Positions 23,232-31,420 of a stretch of DNA of 64,000 nt are shown here, piece by piece; position 1 is the first letter of the stretch; each line of letters opens with the position of its first letter. The stretch lies in the NCBI RefSeq assembly GCF_004912195.1, contig NZ_STGW01000003.1:186001-250000 (forward strand), written 5' to 3'. The notes beneath the pieces are model-generated. The model was not told the origin of the DNA. It worked only from the letters and a program-made list of their open reading frames with translations, and did no database searches. The stretch is from Nocardioides caeni. GTDB taxonomy: Bacteria > Actinomycetota > Actinomycetes > Propionibacteriales > Nocardioidaceae. The position numbers and the translations under genes were made by a program.

Positions 23232-25034
23232 TCACAACCAGACGGGGTCGACCTCGTTGAAGAGCTGATCGCCACCCGCGAGCAGGTCCAGCATCGGGCC
23301 GACCTTCGGCAGCTCATGGGTCAGGAAATAGCGCCCGGCCGCGCGCTTGCCGTCGAAGAAGTCCCCCGCCCGGCCATGCGCAGCGACCAGCAGGTCGAGC
23401 CAGGTCCACGCCAGGACAAGGTGGCCGGCGGCTTCCAGCCCCGACGTCGCGTTGACGAGCGCCCGCCGCGGCTCCCCCGACTCCCACGCCCTCGCCACCG
23501 CCGTCGCGAACGACGCAGAGACGTCGCCGACCTGGTCGGCGTACGACGCCAGGGTCGGGTCGCCGGTCGCGCGGGCCCGTTCGCAGGTCTCCGCGATCAC
23601 CGCGCCCAGCAGGTCGAGCCCGGACCCGCGGGCCTGCACCAGCTTGCGGCCCAGCAGGTCCTGCGCCTGGATGCCGTGGGTGCCCTCGTGGATCGGGTTG
23701 AGCCGGTTGTCGCGATAGAGCTGCTCCACGCCGTACTCGCGCGTGTAGCCGTAGCCGCCGTGCACCTGGATCGCGAGGTCGTTGGCCGCCAGGCACCACT
23801 GCGAGGGCCAGCTCTTCACGATCGGCGTGAGGACGTCGAGCAGTGCCCCGGCCCGCTCGCGGTGGGCCGTGTCCGGGTGGGTGCGCTTGTCGTCGACGAG
23901 CAACGCGGCGCGCAGCACGAGGGCGAGCCCGCCCTCGACGTACGACTTCTGCGCGAGGAGCATCCGCCGCACGTCGGCATGCTCGACGATCGCAACCGGC
24001 GCGGAGGCGGGGTCCCTGGCGTCCAGCGGCCGACCCTGGACACGTCCGCGCGCATAGTCGAGCGAGCGCAGGTAGCCGGTGTAGCCGAGCGCCACCGCGC
24101 CCGCGCCGACGCCGATGCGCGCCTCGTTCATCATGTGGAACATCACGGCCAGCCCGCTGCCCTCCTCGCCGACCAGCTCGCCGACCGCGCCCGGCGCGCC
24201 GCCGGGTCGGTGGGTGCCCTCGCCGAAGTTGAGGACCGTGTTGACGGTGCCGCGGAAGCCCATCTTGTGGTTGAGGCCGGCCAGCACGACATCGTTGCGC
24301 TCACCCACCGAGCCGTCCTCCCCGACGACGAACTTGGGGGTCGCGAACAGCGAGAGGCCCTTGACTCCGGGCGGCGCTCCCTCGACGCGGGCGAGGACCA
24401 GGTGGACGATGTTGTCGCCGAGGTCGTGCTCGCCACCGGAGATCCACATCTTGTTGCCGAACAGCCGATAGGTGCCGTCGCCCTGCGGCACCGCGCGGGT
24501 CGCGACGTCGGCCAGCGACGAGCCCGCCTGCGGCTCGGAGAGGCACATCGTGCCGAACCAGCGACCGTCGAGGATCGGCACGGCGAAGCGGGTGACCTGC
24601 TCCGGCGTGCCGTGGGCGAGCATCAGGTTGGCGTTGGCCATCGCGAGCAGCGAGTAGCCCGAGGTGGACACGTTGGCCGCCTGGAACCAGGCGAAGCACG
24701 CCTGCTGCACGACCGCCGGGAGCTGCACCCCGCCATGCTCCTCGGCCATACCGGCCGACAGCAGACCCGCGTCGGCGAACGCCCGCAACGCCACCCCGAT
24801 CTCCGGGATGAGGGTGACCCGCTCGCCGTCGAACTGCGGCTCGTTGGCGTCGCCGACCGCGTTGTGCGGCGCGAAGTGGCTCGCTGCGAGCTCGGCGGAG
24901 ACGTCGAGGAAGGCGTCGAAGGTCTCCCGCCCGTGCTCGGAGTACGGCGGACGGGCGGCCAGCCCGGCGACGTCGAGCCAGTCGAAGAGCAGGAAGTCGA
25001 GGTCACGACGGCTGAGCAGCAGGTCCGGGTCCAC
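23232..25034 (-). CDS. Acyl-CoA dehydrogenase, long DmdC-like subfamily
   Basis: A 600-residue flavoprotein of the larger acyl-CoA dehydrogenase type with an extra C-terminal helical domain, as in 3-methylmercaptopropionyl-CoA dehydrogenase. FAD-site segments are visible: MCLSEPQAGSSLA near residue 175, GNKMWISGGEHD, QVHGGYGYTREYG and the Glu in NPIHEGTHGIQA, the usual position of the catalytic base in this subfamily. It oxidises an acyl-CoA to the enoyl-CoA and passes electrons to ETF; the chain length cannot be told. GTG 25034 is chosen over an upstream TTG at 25067 because CAGACT lies 6 nt before it and the length suits the family. Confidence 0.88.
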   Translation of the reverse strand: MDPDLLLSRRDLDFLLFDWLDVAGLAARPPYSEHGRETFDAFLDVSAELAASHFAPHNAVGDANEPQFDGERVTLIPEIGVALRAFADAGLLSAGMAEEHGGVQLPAVVQQACFAWFQAANVSTSGYSLLAMANANLMLAHGTPEQVTRFAVPILDGRWFGTMCLSEPQAGSSLADVATRAVPQGDGTYRLFGNKMWISGGEHDLGDNIVHLVLARVEGAPPGVKGLSLFATPKFVVGEDGSVGERNDVVLAGLNHKMGFRGTVNTVLNFGEGTHRPGGAPGAVGELVGEEGSGLAVMFHMMNEARIGVGAGAVALGYTGYLRSLDYARGRVQGRPLDARDPASAPVAIVEHADVRRMLLAQKSYVEGGLALVLRAALLVDDKRTHPDTAHRERAGALLDVLTPIVKSWPSQWCLAANDLAIQVHGGYGYTREYGVEQLYRDNRLNPIHEGTHGIQAQDLLGRKLVQARGSGLDLLGAVIAETCERARATGDPTLASYADQVGDVSASFATAVARAWESGEPRRALVNATSGLEAAGHLVLAWTWLDLLVAAHGRAGDFFDGKRAAGRYFLTHELPKVGPMLDLLAGGDQLFNEVDPVWL

Positions 25035-25116
25035 GCTGGAAGTCTGGCAGCGAAGCCCAGAAACCAATACCGTGGTCGCCTATCTGTCCACGCACGTGTG
25101 CACATCGGAGTCCGAC

Positions 25117-26478
25117 ATGGCCAGCACCTCCCCCGTCCGCCACTGCGTCGTCGTCGGTGGCGGCCTGTCCGGACTGGCCTCCGCCGTCTGGCTGACCGAG
25201 GCCGGCTGGCGAGTCACGCTCCTGGAGCGCCGGGGCGCCCTCGGCGGCCGCACTGTCGCGATGCCGCAGCCCGAGGTCGACGACGTGCCGGACAACGGTC
25301 AGCACGTGTTCGCCAGCGGCTACGAGAACCTCTTCCGCTACCTCGAGAGCGTCGGCACCCGCCAACACGTGGCCTTCCCCGGCCAGATGACGACGCGGAT
25401 GCCCGGAGGAGCGGCGTTCGTGTCGAAGTTCTGGGGCCGCCAGGGCCTCGGCGCCGCCCTCGGTCGACTTCCCGGCGTCACCGGCCGCGACCGGCTCCGC
25501 ACCTGGTGGGCGCAGAACCGGCTCGTGCTGGACGTCGCGTTGCGCCGCGACCGCCTCGACGACATCACCGCCGACGAGTGGTTCCGCCGCATCGGCATGC
25601 CCGACTCCGCCCGGCTGGCCCTGTGGGACGGCATCGTCATCGGCCTCACCGGCGACAAGACCACCATCTCCTCCGCCCGGGTGCCCGCGGAGCTGCTCGC
25701 GACAGGCGTCCGCCAGGCCCTGCGGATGCGCACGCCAATCTCGATCGGCTATCCCACCGTCGACCTCGACACCCTCTTCGTCCGCGGCGCCGAGAAGGTC
25801 TTCGCCGACCACGGCGTCGACGTGCGCACCCGAGCCGTCGCCGAGCGCGTGCTCGTCGAGGACGGGCGCGCCACCGGAGTGCGTCTGGGGGACGGCGAGA
25901 TCGTGGCCGCCGACGCCGTCGTGTGCGCCGTGCCGATCTGGACCCTCGGCGGACTGCTCGACGACCTGCCGGAGCGCACCGCCATCGAGGCTGCCCGCGA
26001 TGCCCTGACCCCCGTCCCCATCGTCAGCGTCAACCTCTACCTCGACCGTCCGCTGGAGATGTCGGACTGGGGCGAGATCCTTCACGGCGGCGAGGGCGTC
26101 CTGGAGCAGGTGTGGGACCGCCAGCGGATGCACGGCCGGTCCACCGAGCGCGGGTGGCTCTACAGCACGACCGTGTCGGCGTCGTACGAGCTGATCGAGA
26201 AGTCGGGTGCCGACATCGTCGCGACCCAGATGGCGTTCCTCGCCCGCTACTACCCCTCCGCCCGCGACGCCGAGGTCCTGCACCATCACGTCGTCAAGAT
26301 GCCGCGCTCGACCTTCGCCCAGCGGCCCGGCACCGCGGGCGTGCGTCCGCCGCAGCGGACGTCGGTGCGCGGCCTGGCCCTCGCGGGCGACTGGACCGAG
26401 ACCGACTGGACCACCACGATGGAGGGCGCCTGCCAGAGCGCCGCCCGCGCGGTCGAGGTCGTCACCGCGTCGCGCTGA
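25117..26478 (+). CDS. FAD-dependent desaturase/oxidase, phytoene desaturase / HpnE-like
   Basis: A 453-residue amine-oxidase-fold flavoprotein. The Rossmann motif VVVGGGLSGLASA lies at residues about 11-23 and is followed by LLERRGALGGRT. The NGQHVFASGYENL segment is characteristic of the phytoene desaturase/hydroxysqualene dehydroxylase (HpnE) branch, and the C-terminal LALAGDWTETDWTTTMEGACQSA is the FAD-closing motif. HpnE removes the hydroxyl group from hydroxysqualene in squalene synthesis, but no hpnC or hpnD partner lies in this window, so the substrate is open. ATG 25117 has CGGAG at a suitable distance. The 3' end overlaps the convergent gene by 17 bp. Confidence 0.8.
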   Translation: MASTSPVRHCVVVGGGLSGLASAVWLTEAGWRVTLLERRGALGGRTVAMPQPEVDDVPDNGQHVFASGYENLFRYLESVGTRQHVAFPGQMTTRMPGGAAFVSKFWGRQGLGAALGRLPGVTGRDRLRTWWAQNRLVLDVALRRDRLDDITADEWFRRIGMPDSARLALWDGIVIGLTGDKTTISSARVPAELLATGVRQALRMRTPISIGYPTVDLDTLFVRGAEKVFADHGVDVRTRAVAERVLVEDGRATGVRLGDGEIVAADAVVCAVPIWTLGGLLDDLPERTAIEAARDALTPVPIVSVNLYLDRPLEMSDWGEILHGGEGVLEQVWDRQRMHGRSTERGWLYSTTVSASYELIEKSGADIVATQMAFLARYYPSARDAEVLHHHVVKMPRSTFAQRPGTAGVRPPQRTSVRGLALAGDWTETDWTTTMEGACQSAARAVEVVTASR

Positions 26479-26860
26479 GGTCCGGCATCCCGTCGAGGGG
26501 TACGCCGACCACGACCTGCGTGACCACGCCGACGTGCCGCGCGCCGGCGCCGAGGATCACCGAGCCGTGGTCGGTCCGGAGCACCCCGCGCCCGAACTGC
26601 ACGTCGAGGACACCGATGCGCAGACGAGCGCCCTCGCGCACCAGCGCCACGTCCCCGCGCACCGCGCGGCGCCCCTCCTCGACCACCAGCTCCGTGCCGG
26701 CCGGCCAGCCGCGCGAGGCCAGGGCATCGTTGCTCAACCGATAGCGCGGACGCTCCGGCTCGACCCGACCGCGCGCCGGCCGGTCCCGGGCGTCGGCGGC
26801 AGGCAGGTCACCGAGGGGCAGCTGCTCCTGCACCGAGGCGCCAGTGCTGGCCGAACGCAT
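26462..26860 (-). CDS. Unrecognised 132-residue protein (weakly S24/LexA-like)
   Basis: No family is recognised with confidence. Residues about 38-125 look like an all-beta domain with a V-R-G-D-V-A-L-V-R-E-G run, reminiscent of the S24/LexA-type beta barrel, but neither the catalytic Ser nor the Lys of that family can be placed. The first 35 residues are polar and probably disordered. ATG 26860 has TAGCCT 6 nt upstream, which supports it being a real gene. It is divergent, 31 bp between start codons, from the metallophosphoesterase gene and convergent with the flavoprotein gene. Confidence 0.6.
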   Translation of the reverse strand: MRSASTGASVQEQLPLGDLPAADARDRPARGRVEPERPRYRLSNDALASRGWPAGTELVVEEGRRAVRGDVALVREGARLRIGVLDVQFGRGVLRTDHGSVILGAGARHVGVVTQVVVGVPLDGMPDLSATR

Positions 26861-26866
26861 GTTCGA

Positions 26867-26885
26867 AGGCTAGCAGCCCTAGGCT
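26867..26885. promoter_or_regulatory. Back-to-back -10 hexamers of a divergent leaderless pair
   Basis: TAGCCT on the minus strand (26867-26872) is 6 nt before ATG 26860, and TAGGCT on the plus strand (26880-26885) is 6 nt before GTG 26892. The two -10 elements are only 7 bp apart, so each -35 region lies over or beyond the opposite start codon and the two promoters should compete for polymerase. Confidence 0.5.
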
Positions 26886-26891
26886 CGGTGC

Positions 26892-27818
26892 GTGGAGCCC
26901 CTCGGCCAGTACCCCGACCCGACGCACGTGGTGGCGCACCTCAGCGACCCGCACCTCCTCGCCGACCGCCTGCAGTACGGCGCCGTCGACACTGCTGCAC
27001 ACCTCGAGCGTGCCCTCGAGCGACTGGCCCGGCTGCCCGTGCCGCCGCAGGCGCTGGTGTTCACCGGCGACCTGGCCGACGAGGGCGAGCCGGAGGCCTA
27101 CCGACGGTTGCGCGAGATCGTCGAGCCGGTCGCCGCCGACCTGGGCGCCGAGGTTGTGTGGGTCATGGGCAACCACGACGACCGCGCGGCCTACGCACGC
27201 GAGCTGCACGGCGCATCCGATGCCGGCGAGGCCCGCCCTCAGGACCGGGTCCATGACGTCGCCGGCCTGCGGATCGTCTCCCTCGACACCAGCGTCCCCG
27301 GCTGGCACCACGGCGAGGTCGGCGACGACCAGCTCGCCTGGTTGACCGACGTCCTCGCCGATCCCGCTCCGCACGGCACCCTGCTCGCGCTGCACCACCC
27401 GCCGATCCCCGTGCCGATGCTGCGCCTGGCCGAGCTGATCGAGCTGCACGACCAGCACCGGCTGGCCGAGGTCGTCGCGGGGAGCGACGTCCGGGCGATC
27501 CTGGGCGGGCACTTCCACTTCACGTCGTGGTCCACCTTCGCCGGAGTGCCGGTGTCGGTGACCTCCGCGACCTGCTACACCTCCGAGCTGTCTCCGGTCG
27601 ATCGGATGGTCGCCGGCGTCGACAGCCACCAGTCGTTCACGATGCTCCACCTCTACGAGGACCGAGTCGTCCACTCCGTGGTCCCGGCCACCGACGGGAT
27701 CGAGGTGAGTGCCCGCGGCACCGAGCTGCTCGAGGCCTTCCTGGCTCTGACGCCCGAGGAGCGCTTCGACCTGGTCTCCCGCAAGGACTCACCCCTCAAC
27801 CTCCCGCCGATCGACTGA
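26892..27818 (+). CDS. Calcineurin-like metallophosphoesterase (CpdA-like)
   Basis: A 308-residue phosphodiesterase with every metal-binding motif of the family: HLSDPHL near residue 16, FTGDLADEGE near 57, GNHDDR near 92, LHHPP near 170 and GGHFHFTS near 205. It is closest to bacterial 3',5'-cyclic nucleotide phosphodiesterases, but specificity cannot be read from sequence. The GTG start has TAGGCT 6 nt upstream. The next gene starts inside its stop codon (TGATG), so the two are translationally coupled. Confidence 0.87.
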   Translation: MEPLGQYPDPTHVVAHLSDPHLLADRLQYGAVDTAAHLERALERLARLPVPPQALVFTGDLADEGEPEAYRRLREIVEPVAADLGAEVVWVMGNHDDRAAYARELHGASDAGEARPQDRVHDVAGLRIVSLDTSVPGWHHGEVGDDQLAWLTDVLADPAPHGTLLALHHPPIPVPMLRLAELIELHDQHRLAEVVAGSDVRAILGGHFHFTSWSTFAGVPVSVTSATCYTSELSPVDRMVAGVDSHQSFTMLHLYEDRVVHSVVPATDGIEVSARGTELLEAFLALTPEERFDLVSRKDSPLNLPPID

Positions 27819-28822
27819 TGCACGCGATCCCCCCGCGGGAGCGCAAGCTCCTGCTCACCGTCGACGCGCCGTCGTTGCTGCACCGCAACCACCACGCCCG
27901 CGCCCACACCCGCCACCTGGACCGCTCGGGCCGGCCGGCCTGGGCGCTGCACGGGATGCTGCGCCAGATCCTCGAGGCCATCGACACCTTCGCCCCCGAC
28001 GCCGTGCTGTTCGGTCTCGACGACCGCACCGCCAGCCTCCGCCGCGACGCCTACCCCGACTACAAGGCCGGGCGCGCCGAGAAGGACCCCGATCTCGTCG
28101 ACCAGCTCGACCGCGCCGGAGCCCTCCTCGACGCCCTCGGCCTGGCGACCCTTACCCCACCCGGGCTGGAGGCCGACGACGTCAACGCCTCCGCCGCCAC
28201 CTGGGCGCGCAGCAACGGCTGGGACTGCATCCTGATCACCAGCGACCGCGACGCCTTCGCCCTCATCGACGAGCACACCCGCGTCCTGCGGCTCATCGAC
28301 GGCGGCATCGCCGGATCACCCCTGCTGACCCCGTCGCGCCTGCAGTCGATGTACGGCGTGCCCGCCGACCGCTACCTGGAGTTCGCGGCCATCCGCGGCG
28401 ACACCAGCGACAACCTCCCCGGCATCCCCGGCATCGGCGAGAAGACCGCCGCCCTCCTCCTCGCCCAGCTCGGCTCGATGGCGGCGATCTGGGCCGACCT
28501 CGACCACGACGGCGGTCGGTCGGTCGCCGCGGCGATCGACGCACTGGCCGCGGAGAGCGGCGGGCGTCGTACGGGAGCGAGCGTGGTGAAGCGACTCAGC
28601 GCCCCGGAGGCGCGCGAGCGCTTCGAGTTCAACCTGCGCCTGATGGCCGTGCGGGCCGACCTCGACCTCGGCTTCACCCCGGACATCACCGGATCCCCCG
28701 GGCTGCTGCCGCTCGACGCCGAGCGGGTCCAGCGGGTCGTCGCCCACCTCCAACAGCAGTCGACCACCGACCTCGCGGTGCGAGTGCTGACCGGAGAGCC
28801 GGCGTCCTACGGGCGGGGCTGA
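27818..28822 (+). CDS. Stand-alone 5'-3' exonuclease (PolA N-domain / FEN-like)
   Basis: A 334-residue protein homologous to the 5' nuclease domain of DNA polymerase I without any polymerase part. Metal-binding acids are seen in LLLTVDAPSL, FGLDDRTAS, GLEADDVNA and LITSDRDAFAL. The helix-three-turn-helix DNA-binding element is GDTSDNLPGIPGIGEKTAALLL near residue 190. Such enzymes remove RNA primers and flaps; stand-alone copies are known in several actinobacteria. Its ATG overlaps the stop of the metallophosphoesterase gene, an unusual partner, so the pair may act together. The shared role is not known. Confidence 0.87.
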   Translation: MHAIPPRERKLLLTVDAPSLLHRNHHARAHTRHLDRSGRPAWALHGMLRQILEAIDTFAPDAVLFGLDDRTASLRRDAYPDYKAGRAEKDPDLVDQLDRAGALLDALGLATLTPPGLEADDVNASAATWARSNGWDCILITSDRDAFALIDEHTRVLRLIDGGIAGSPLLTPSRLQSMYGVPADRYLEFAAIRGDTSDNLPGIPGIGEKTAALLLAQLGSMAAIWADLDHDGGRSVAAAIDALAAESGGRRTGASVVKRLSAPEARERFEFNLRLMAVRADLDLGFTPDITGSPGLLPLDAERVQRVVAHLQQQSTTDLAVRVLTGEPASYGRG

Positions 28823-28902
28823 CCCACCGGGTCCGCCGACTTCGTGGCAGATCGACGCCGTTCTCACAGGAGGGGCACAGCCTCCGGCGACACGCTCGAG
28901 CC

Positions 28903-29811
28903 ATGAGCACGATCCCGCCGCCACCGTCCTTCCCGCCTCCCGCTCCCGCGCAGCCCCTCCGCCGTCCCCGCCGGCTGCTCGCCGGCGCAGCGCTCGCCAC
29001 GCTCCTCGCGGGCGGCAGCCTCGCGACCGGCGCGGCCATCGGCCTGCACTGGCAGCGCGACGTCCCCCCATCCTCCGTCGCCGCCGAGGAGGCGCCGTCG
29101 GTCGTCGCCGACCCTCCGTCGTACGCCGGTCCGCCGTCGCTCGACGGACGGCGTGCCCCCTTCGCAGCGGACGGGGGCACGGGCACGTCCTCCTCCGCCG
29201 ACGCGACGGCGGAGGAGTCGGCCGGGCTCGTGCTGATCTCCTCGACCCTGACCAACGGGACGGCCGCGGGGACGGGGATCCTGCTCTCCAGCGACGGCAC
29301 CGTCGTCACGAACCACCATGTCGTGGAGGGTGCCACCGACCTGGAGGTCACCATCGCCAGCACCGGCGAGACCTTCACTGCCCGCTATGTGGGCGGCTCG
29401 ACCGCCACCGACGTCGCCGTCCTCGAGCTCGAGGACGCCAGCGGCCTGACACCCGCCGCCATCAGCAGTGACGACGCCGGCCTCGGCGACGCCGTGACGG
29501 CCCTGGGCGACGCCGGCGGCGACGGCGGCTCACTGACCGCATCCCCCGGGACCGTGACCGCCGTCGACCAGGACGTCACCGTCAGCAACACGGACGGCAC
29601 CAGCACGACCCTCCAGGACCTGATCCAGCTGCAGGCCGTCGTGGTGCCCGGCGACTCCGGCGGTGCCGTGCTCGACAGCGACGGCGAGGTGGTCGGCATG
29701 AACGTCGCCGCCTCCAGCGACAGCCGCAACGCCGTCGGCTACGCCATCCCGTTCGACACCGTCCTGGCCGTGGCCGACCAGGTCCGACGTCACCAGGGCG
29801 AGGGCTGGTAG
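28903..29811 (+). CDS. Membrane-anchored trypsin-like serine protease (HtrA-like, no PDZ)
   Basis: A 302-residue S1-family protease. After a Pro-rich cytoplasmic start and Arg cluster comes one membrane segment (about 24-47) and a linker to about residue 110. The catalytic triad is in VVTNHHVVEG (His), ATDVAVLEL (Asp) and VVPGDSGGAV (Ser). The domain faces outside the cell. No PDZ domain follows, unlike HtrA/DegP; compare the small actinobacterial periplasmic proteases such as MarP. CACGCT lies 6 nt before ATG 28903. The 3' end overlaps the convergent SDR gene by 22 bp. Confidence 0.87.
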   Translation: MSTIPPPPSFPPPAPAQPLRRPRRLLAGAALATLLAGGSLATGAAIGLHWQRDVPPSSVAAEEAPSVVADPPSYAGPPSLDGRRAPFAADGGTGTSSSADATAEESAGLVLISSTLTNGTAAGTGILLSSDGTVVTNHHVVEGATDLEVTIASTGETFTARYVGGSTATDVAVLELEDASGLTPAAISSDDAGLGDAVTALGDAGGDGGSLTASPGTVTAVDQDVTVSNTDGTSTTLQDLIQLQAVVVPGDSGGAVLDSDGEVVGMNVAASSDSRNAVGYAIPFDTVLAVADQVRRHQGEGW

Positions 29812-31340
29812 TCCTTCACGAAAACACCGTAGACGTCCTCGCCGGCCTCGCCGCGCACGATCGGGTCATAGACGCGGGCCGCGCCGTCCACCAGGTCGAG
29901 CGGAGCGTGCCACCCCTCGGCGGCGATCCGCAGCTTCTCGTGGTGCGGCCGCTCGTCGGTGATCCAGCCGGTGTCGACCGCGGTCATCAGGATGCGGTCG
30001 GTCTCGAACATCTCCCCCGAGGAGGTGCGGGTCATCATGTTGAGCGCGGCCTTGGCCATGTTGGTGTGCGGGTGTCCGGCGCCCTTGTAGCGGCGGGAGA
30101 ACTGGCCCTCCATCGCCGAGACGTTGACGATGTAGGCCCGGCGAGCACCGCCCTGCACGGCCGCCCGGAGCGCCGGCCGCAGCCGGGAGTTGATCAGGAA
30201 GGGCGCGATCGAGTTGCAGAACTGCACCTCGAGCAGCTCCAGCGGGTCGACCTCGTCGAGCACCTGGGTCCAGGAGTTGTTGTCCTGGATGTCGGGGATC
30301 AGGCCGCCGGCGTCGATGGCCGTGCCGGCGAGATGGGCCTCGAGCGAGGCGCCGCCCGCCTTGAGCGAGAGCGCGGTGAGGGACGCCGCATTGTGAGAGG
30401 CGATGGTCGAGTTGGGTGCCACCACAGCAGTGGAGCCGTCTTCATGGTGGGCTACGGGGTGTGCGTCGAGCGCGCCGGCGATGGCCGCGGGGTGCGCCTC
30501 CGAGATCCGGTCGAAGGTCACCATCTCCGGCAGCGCCTTCACGCCCAGCGACTCGGCCGTGGGCAGGGCGGTGCTCTCACCGTCGATCAGGTGCGAGTAG
30601 GCACCGGGCAGGCGTCGTACGGTCTGGCAGGCGTTGTTGATGATGATGTCGAGCGGCCCGTCGGCCGCGACGTCGTCGGTCAGCGAGATGACCTGCGTGG
30701 GGTCGCGCAGGTCGATGCCGACCACCTTGAGACGGTGCAGCCAGTCGGCGGAGTCCTCCATCGCGGCGAACCGGCGTACGGCGTCCTTCGGGAAGCGGGT
30801 CGTGATCGTGGTGTGGGCGCCGTCGCGGAGCAGCCGCAGCGCGATGTACATCCCGATCTTGGCCCGGCCGCCGGTCAGCAGCGCCCGTTTGCCGGTGAGG
30901 TCGGTGCGCTGGTCACGCTTGGCGTGGCTCATCGCGGCGCAGCGCGGGCACAACCAGTGATAGAACGCGTCGACGAGGGTGAAGTCCTCCTTGCAGATGT
31001 AGCACCCGCGCGCGGTGATCAGCTCCCCGGCGAAGGCGCCCTTCGCGGTCGAGACCAGCGGGATGCCGGCGGTCTCGTCGTCGATCCGCATCGGCGACCC
31101 CGTCGCCGTCCGCTCGATGATGTCCTGGTCGTGGCGCTGCCGCTCCATGCGGATCTCGGCCCGCCGGGACTTCTTGATCAGCTTGTACATGTACGACGCC
31201 GCGCGCTTCATCGTGCGGACGTCGTCGTGGTCCGGGTGCAGCTCCGGAATCTGCCGCAGCACCTTGATCGCGATCGCGAGCTCATCGGGATCGATGCGGT
31301 CGAGCGCGGGCTCGCCAGGGGCATCGGTTCGTACGTCCAC
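29790..31340 (-). CDS. SDR-family oxidoreductase with N-terminal cysteine-pair module
   Basis: A 516-residue protein. Residues about 110-145 contain two CxxC pairs (CYIC and CPRC, with a His between them), a probable zinc-ribbon-like module. The SDR domain follows: LLTGGRAKIGMYIAL near residue 155 is the NAD(P)-binding motif, DIIINNACQTVRR the NNAG equivalent, and a Tyr and Lys near 435-450 (RRYKG, NMAKAALNM) sit where the catalytic pair is expected. The insertion between the Rossmann strands is long. GTG 31340 is chosen because TACGAT lies exactly 6 nt upstream; a GTG at 31373 is possible. The substrate is unknown. Confidence 0.8.
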   Translation of the reverse strand: MDVRTDAPGEPALDRIDPDELAIAIKVLRQIPELHPDHDDVRTMKRAASYMYKLIKKSRRAEIRMERQRHDQDIIERTATGSPMRIDDETAGIPLVSTAKGAFAGELITARGCYICKEDFTLVDAFYHWLCPRCAAMSHAKRDQRTDLTGKRALLTGGRAKIGMYIALRLLRDGAHTTITTRFPKDAVRRFAAMEDSADWLHRLKVVGIDLRDPTQVISLTDDVAADGPLDIIINNACQTVRRLPGAYSHLIDGESTALPTAESLGVKALPEMVTFDRISEAHPAAIAGALDAHPVAHHEDGSTAVVAPNSTIASHNAASLTALSLKAGGASLEAHLAGTAIDAGGLIPDIQDNNSWTQVLDEVDPLELLEVQFCNSIAPFLINSRLRPALRAAVQGGARRAYIVNVSAMEGQFSRRYKGAGHPHTNMAKAALNMMTRTSSGEMFETDRILMTAVDTGWITDERPHHEKLRIAAEGWHAPLDLVDGAARVYDPIVRGEAGEDVYGVFVKDYQPSPW

Positions 31341-31346
31341 CGGCGA

Positions 31347-31352
31347 ATCGTA
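31347..31352 (-). promoter_or_regulatory. -10 hexamer of the cysteine-pair SDR gene
   Basis: TACGAT on the minus strand, 6 nt before GTG 31340; it decides between two possible starts. Confidence 0.45.
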
Positions 31353-31420
31353 CGGAGCAACAAGCGTCGTCACCGCATCTGCGCTGCGCCGGACTCCTCC
31401 GATCGGCGCTCGCCCGGCCG

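Noticed and set aside
21795-26744. A nearly 5-kb plus-strand open frame across the fabH, acyl-CoA dehydrogenase and flavoprotein region
   Set aside because: It is antisense or out of frame to three clear genes, its product is repetitive Arg/Pro/Gly-rich sequence, and such long empty frames are expected at this GC content.
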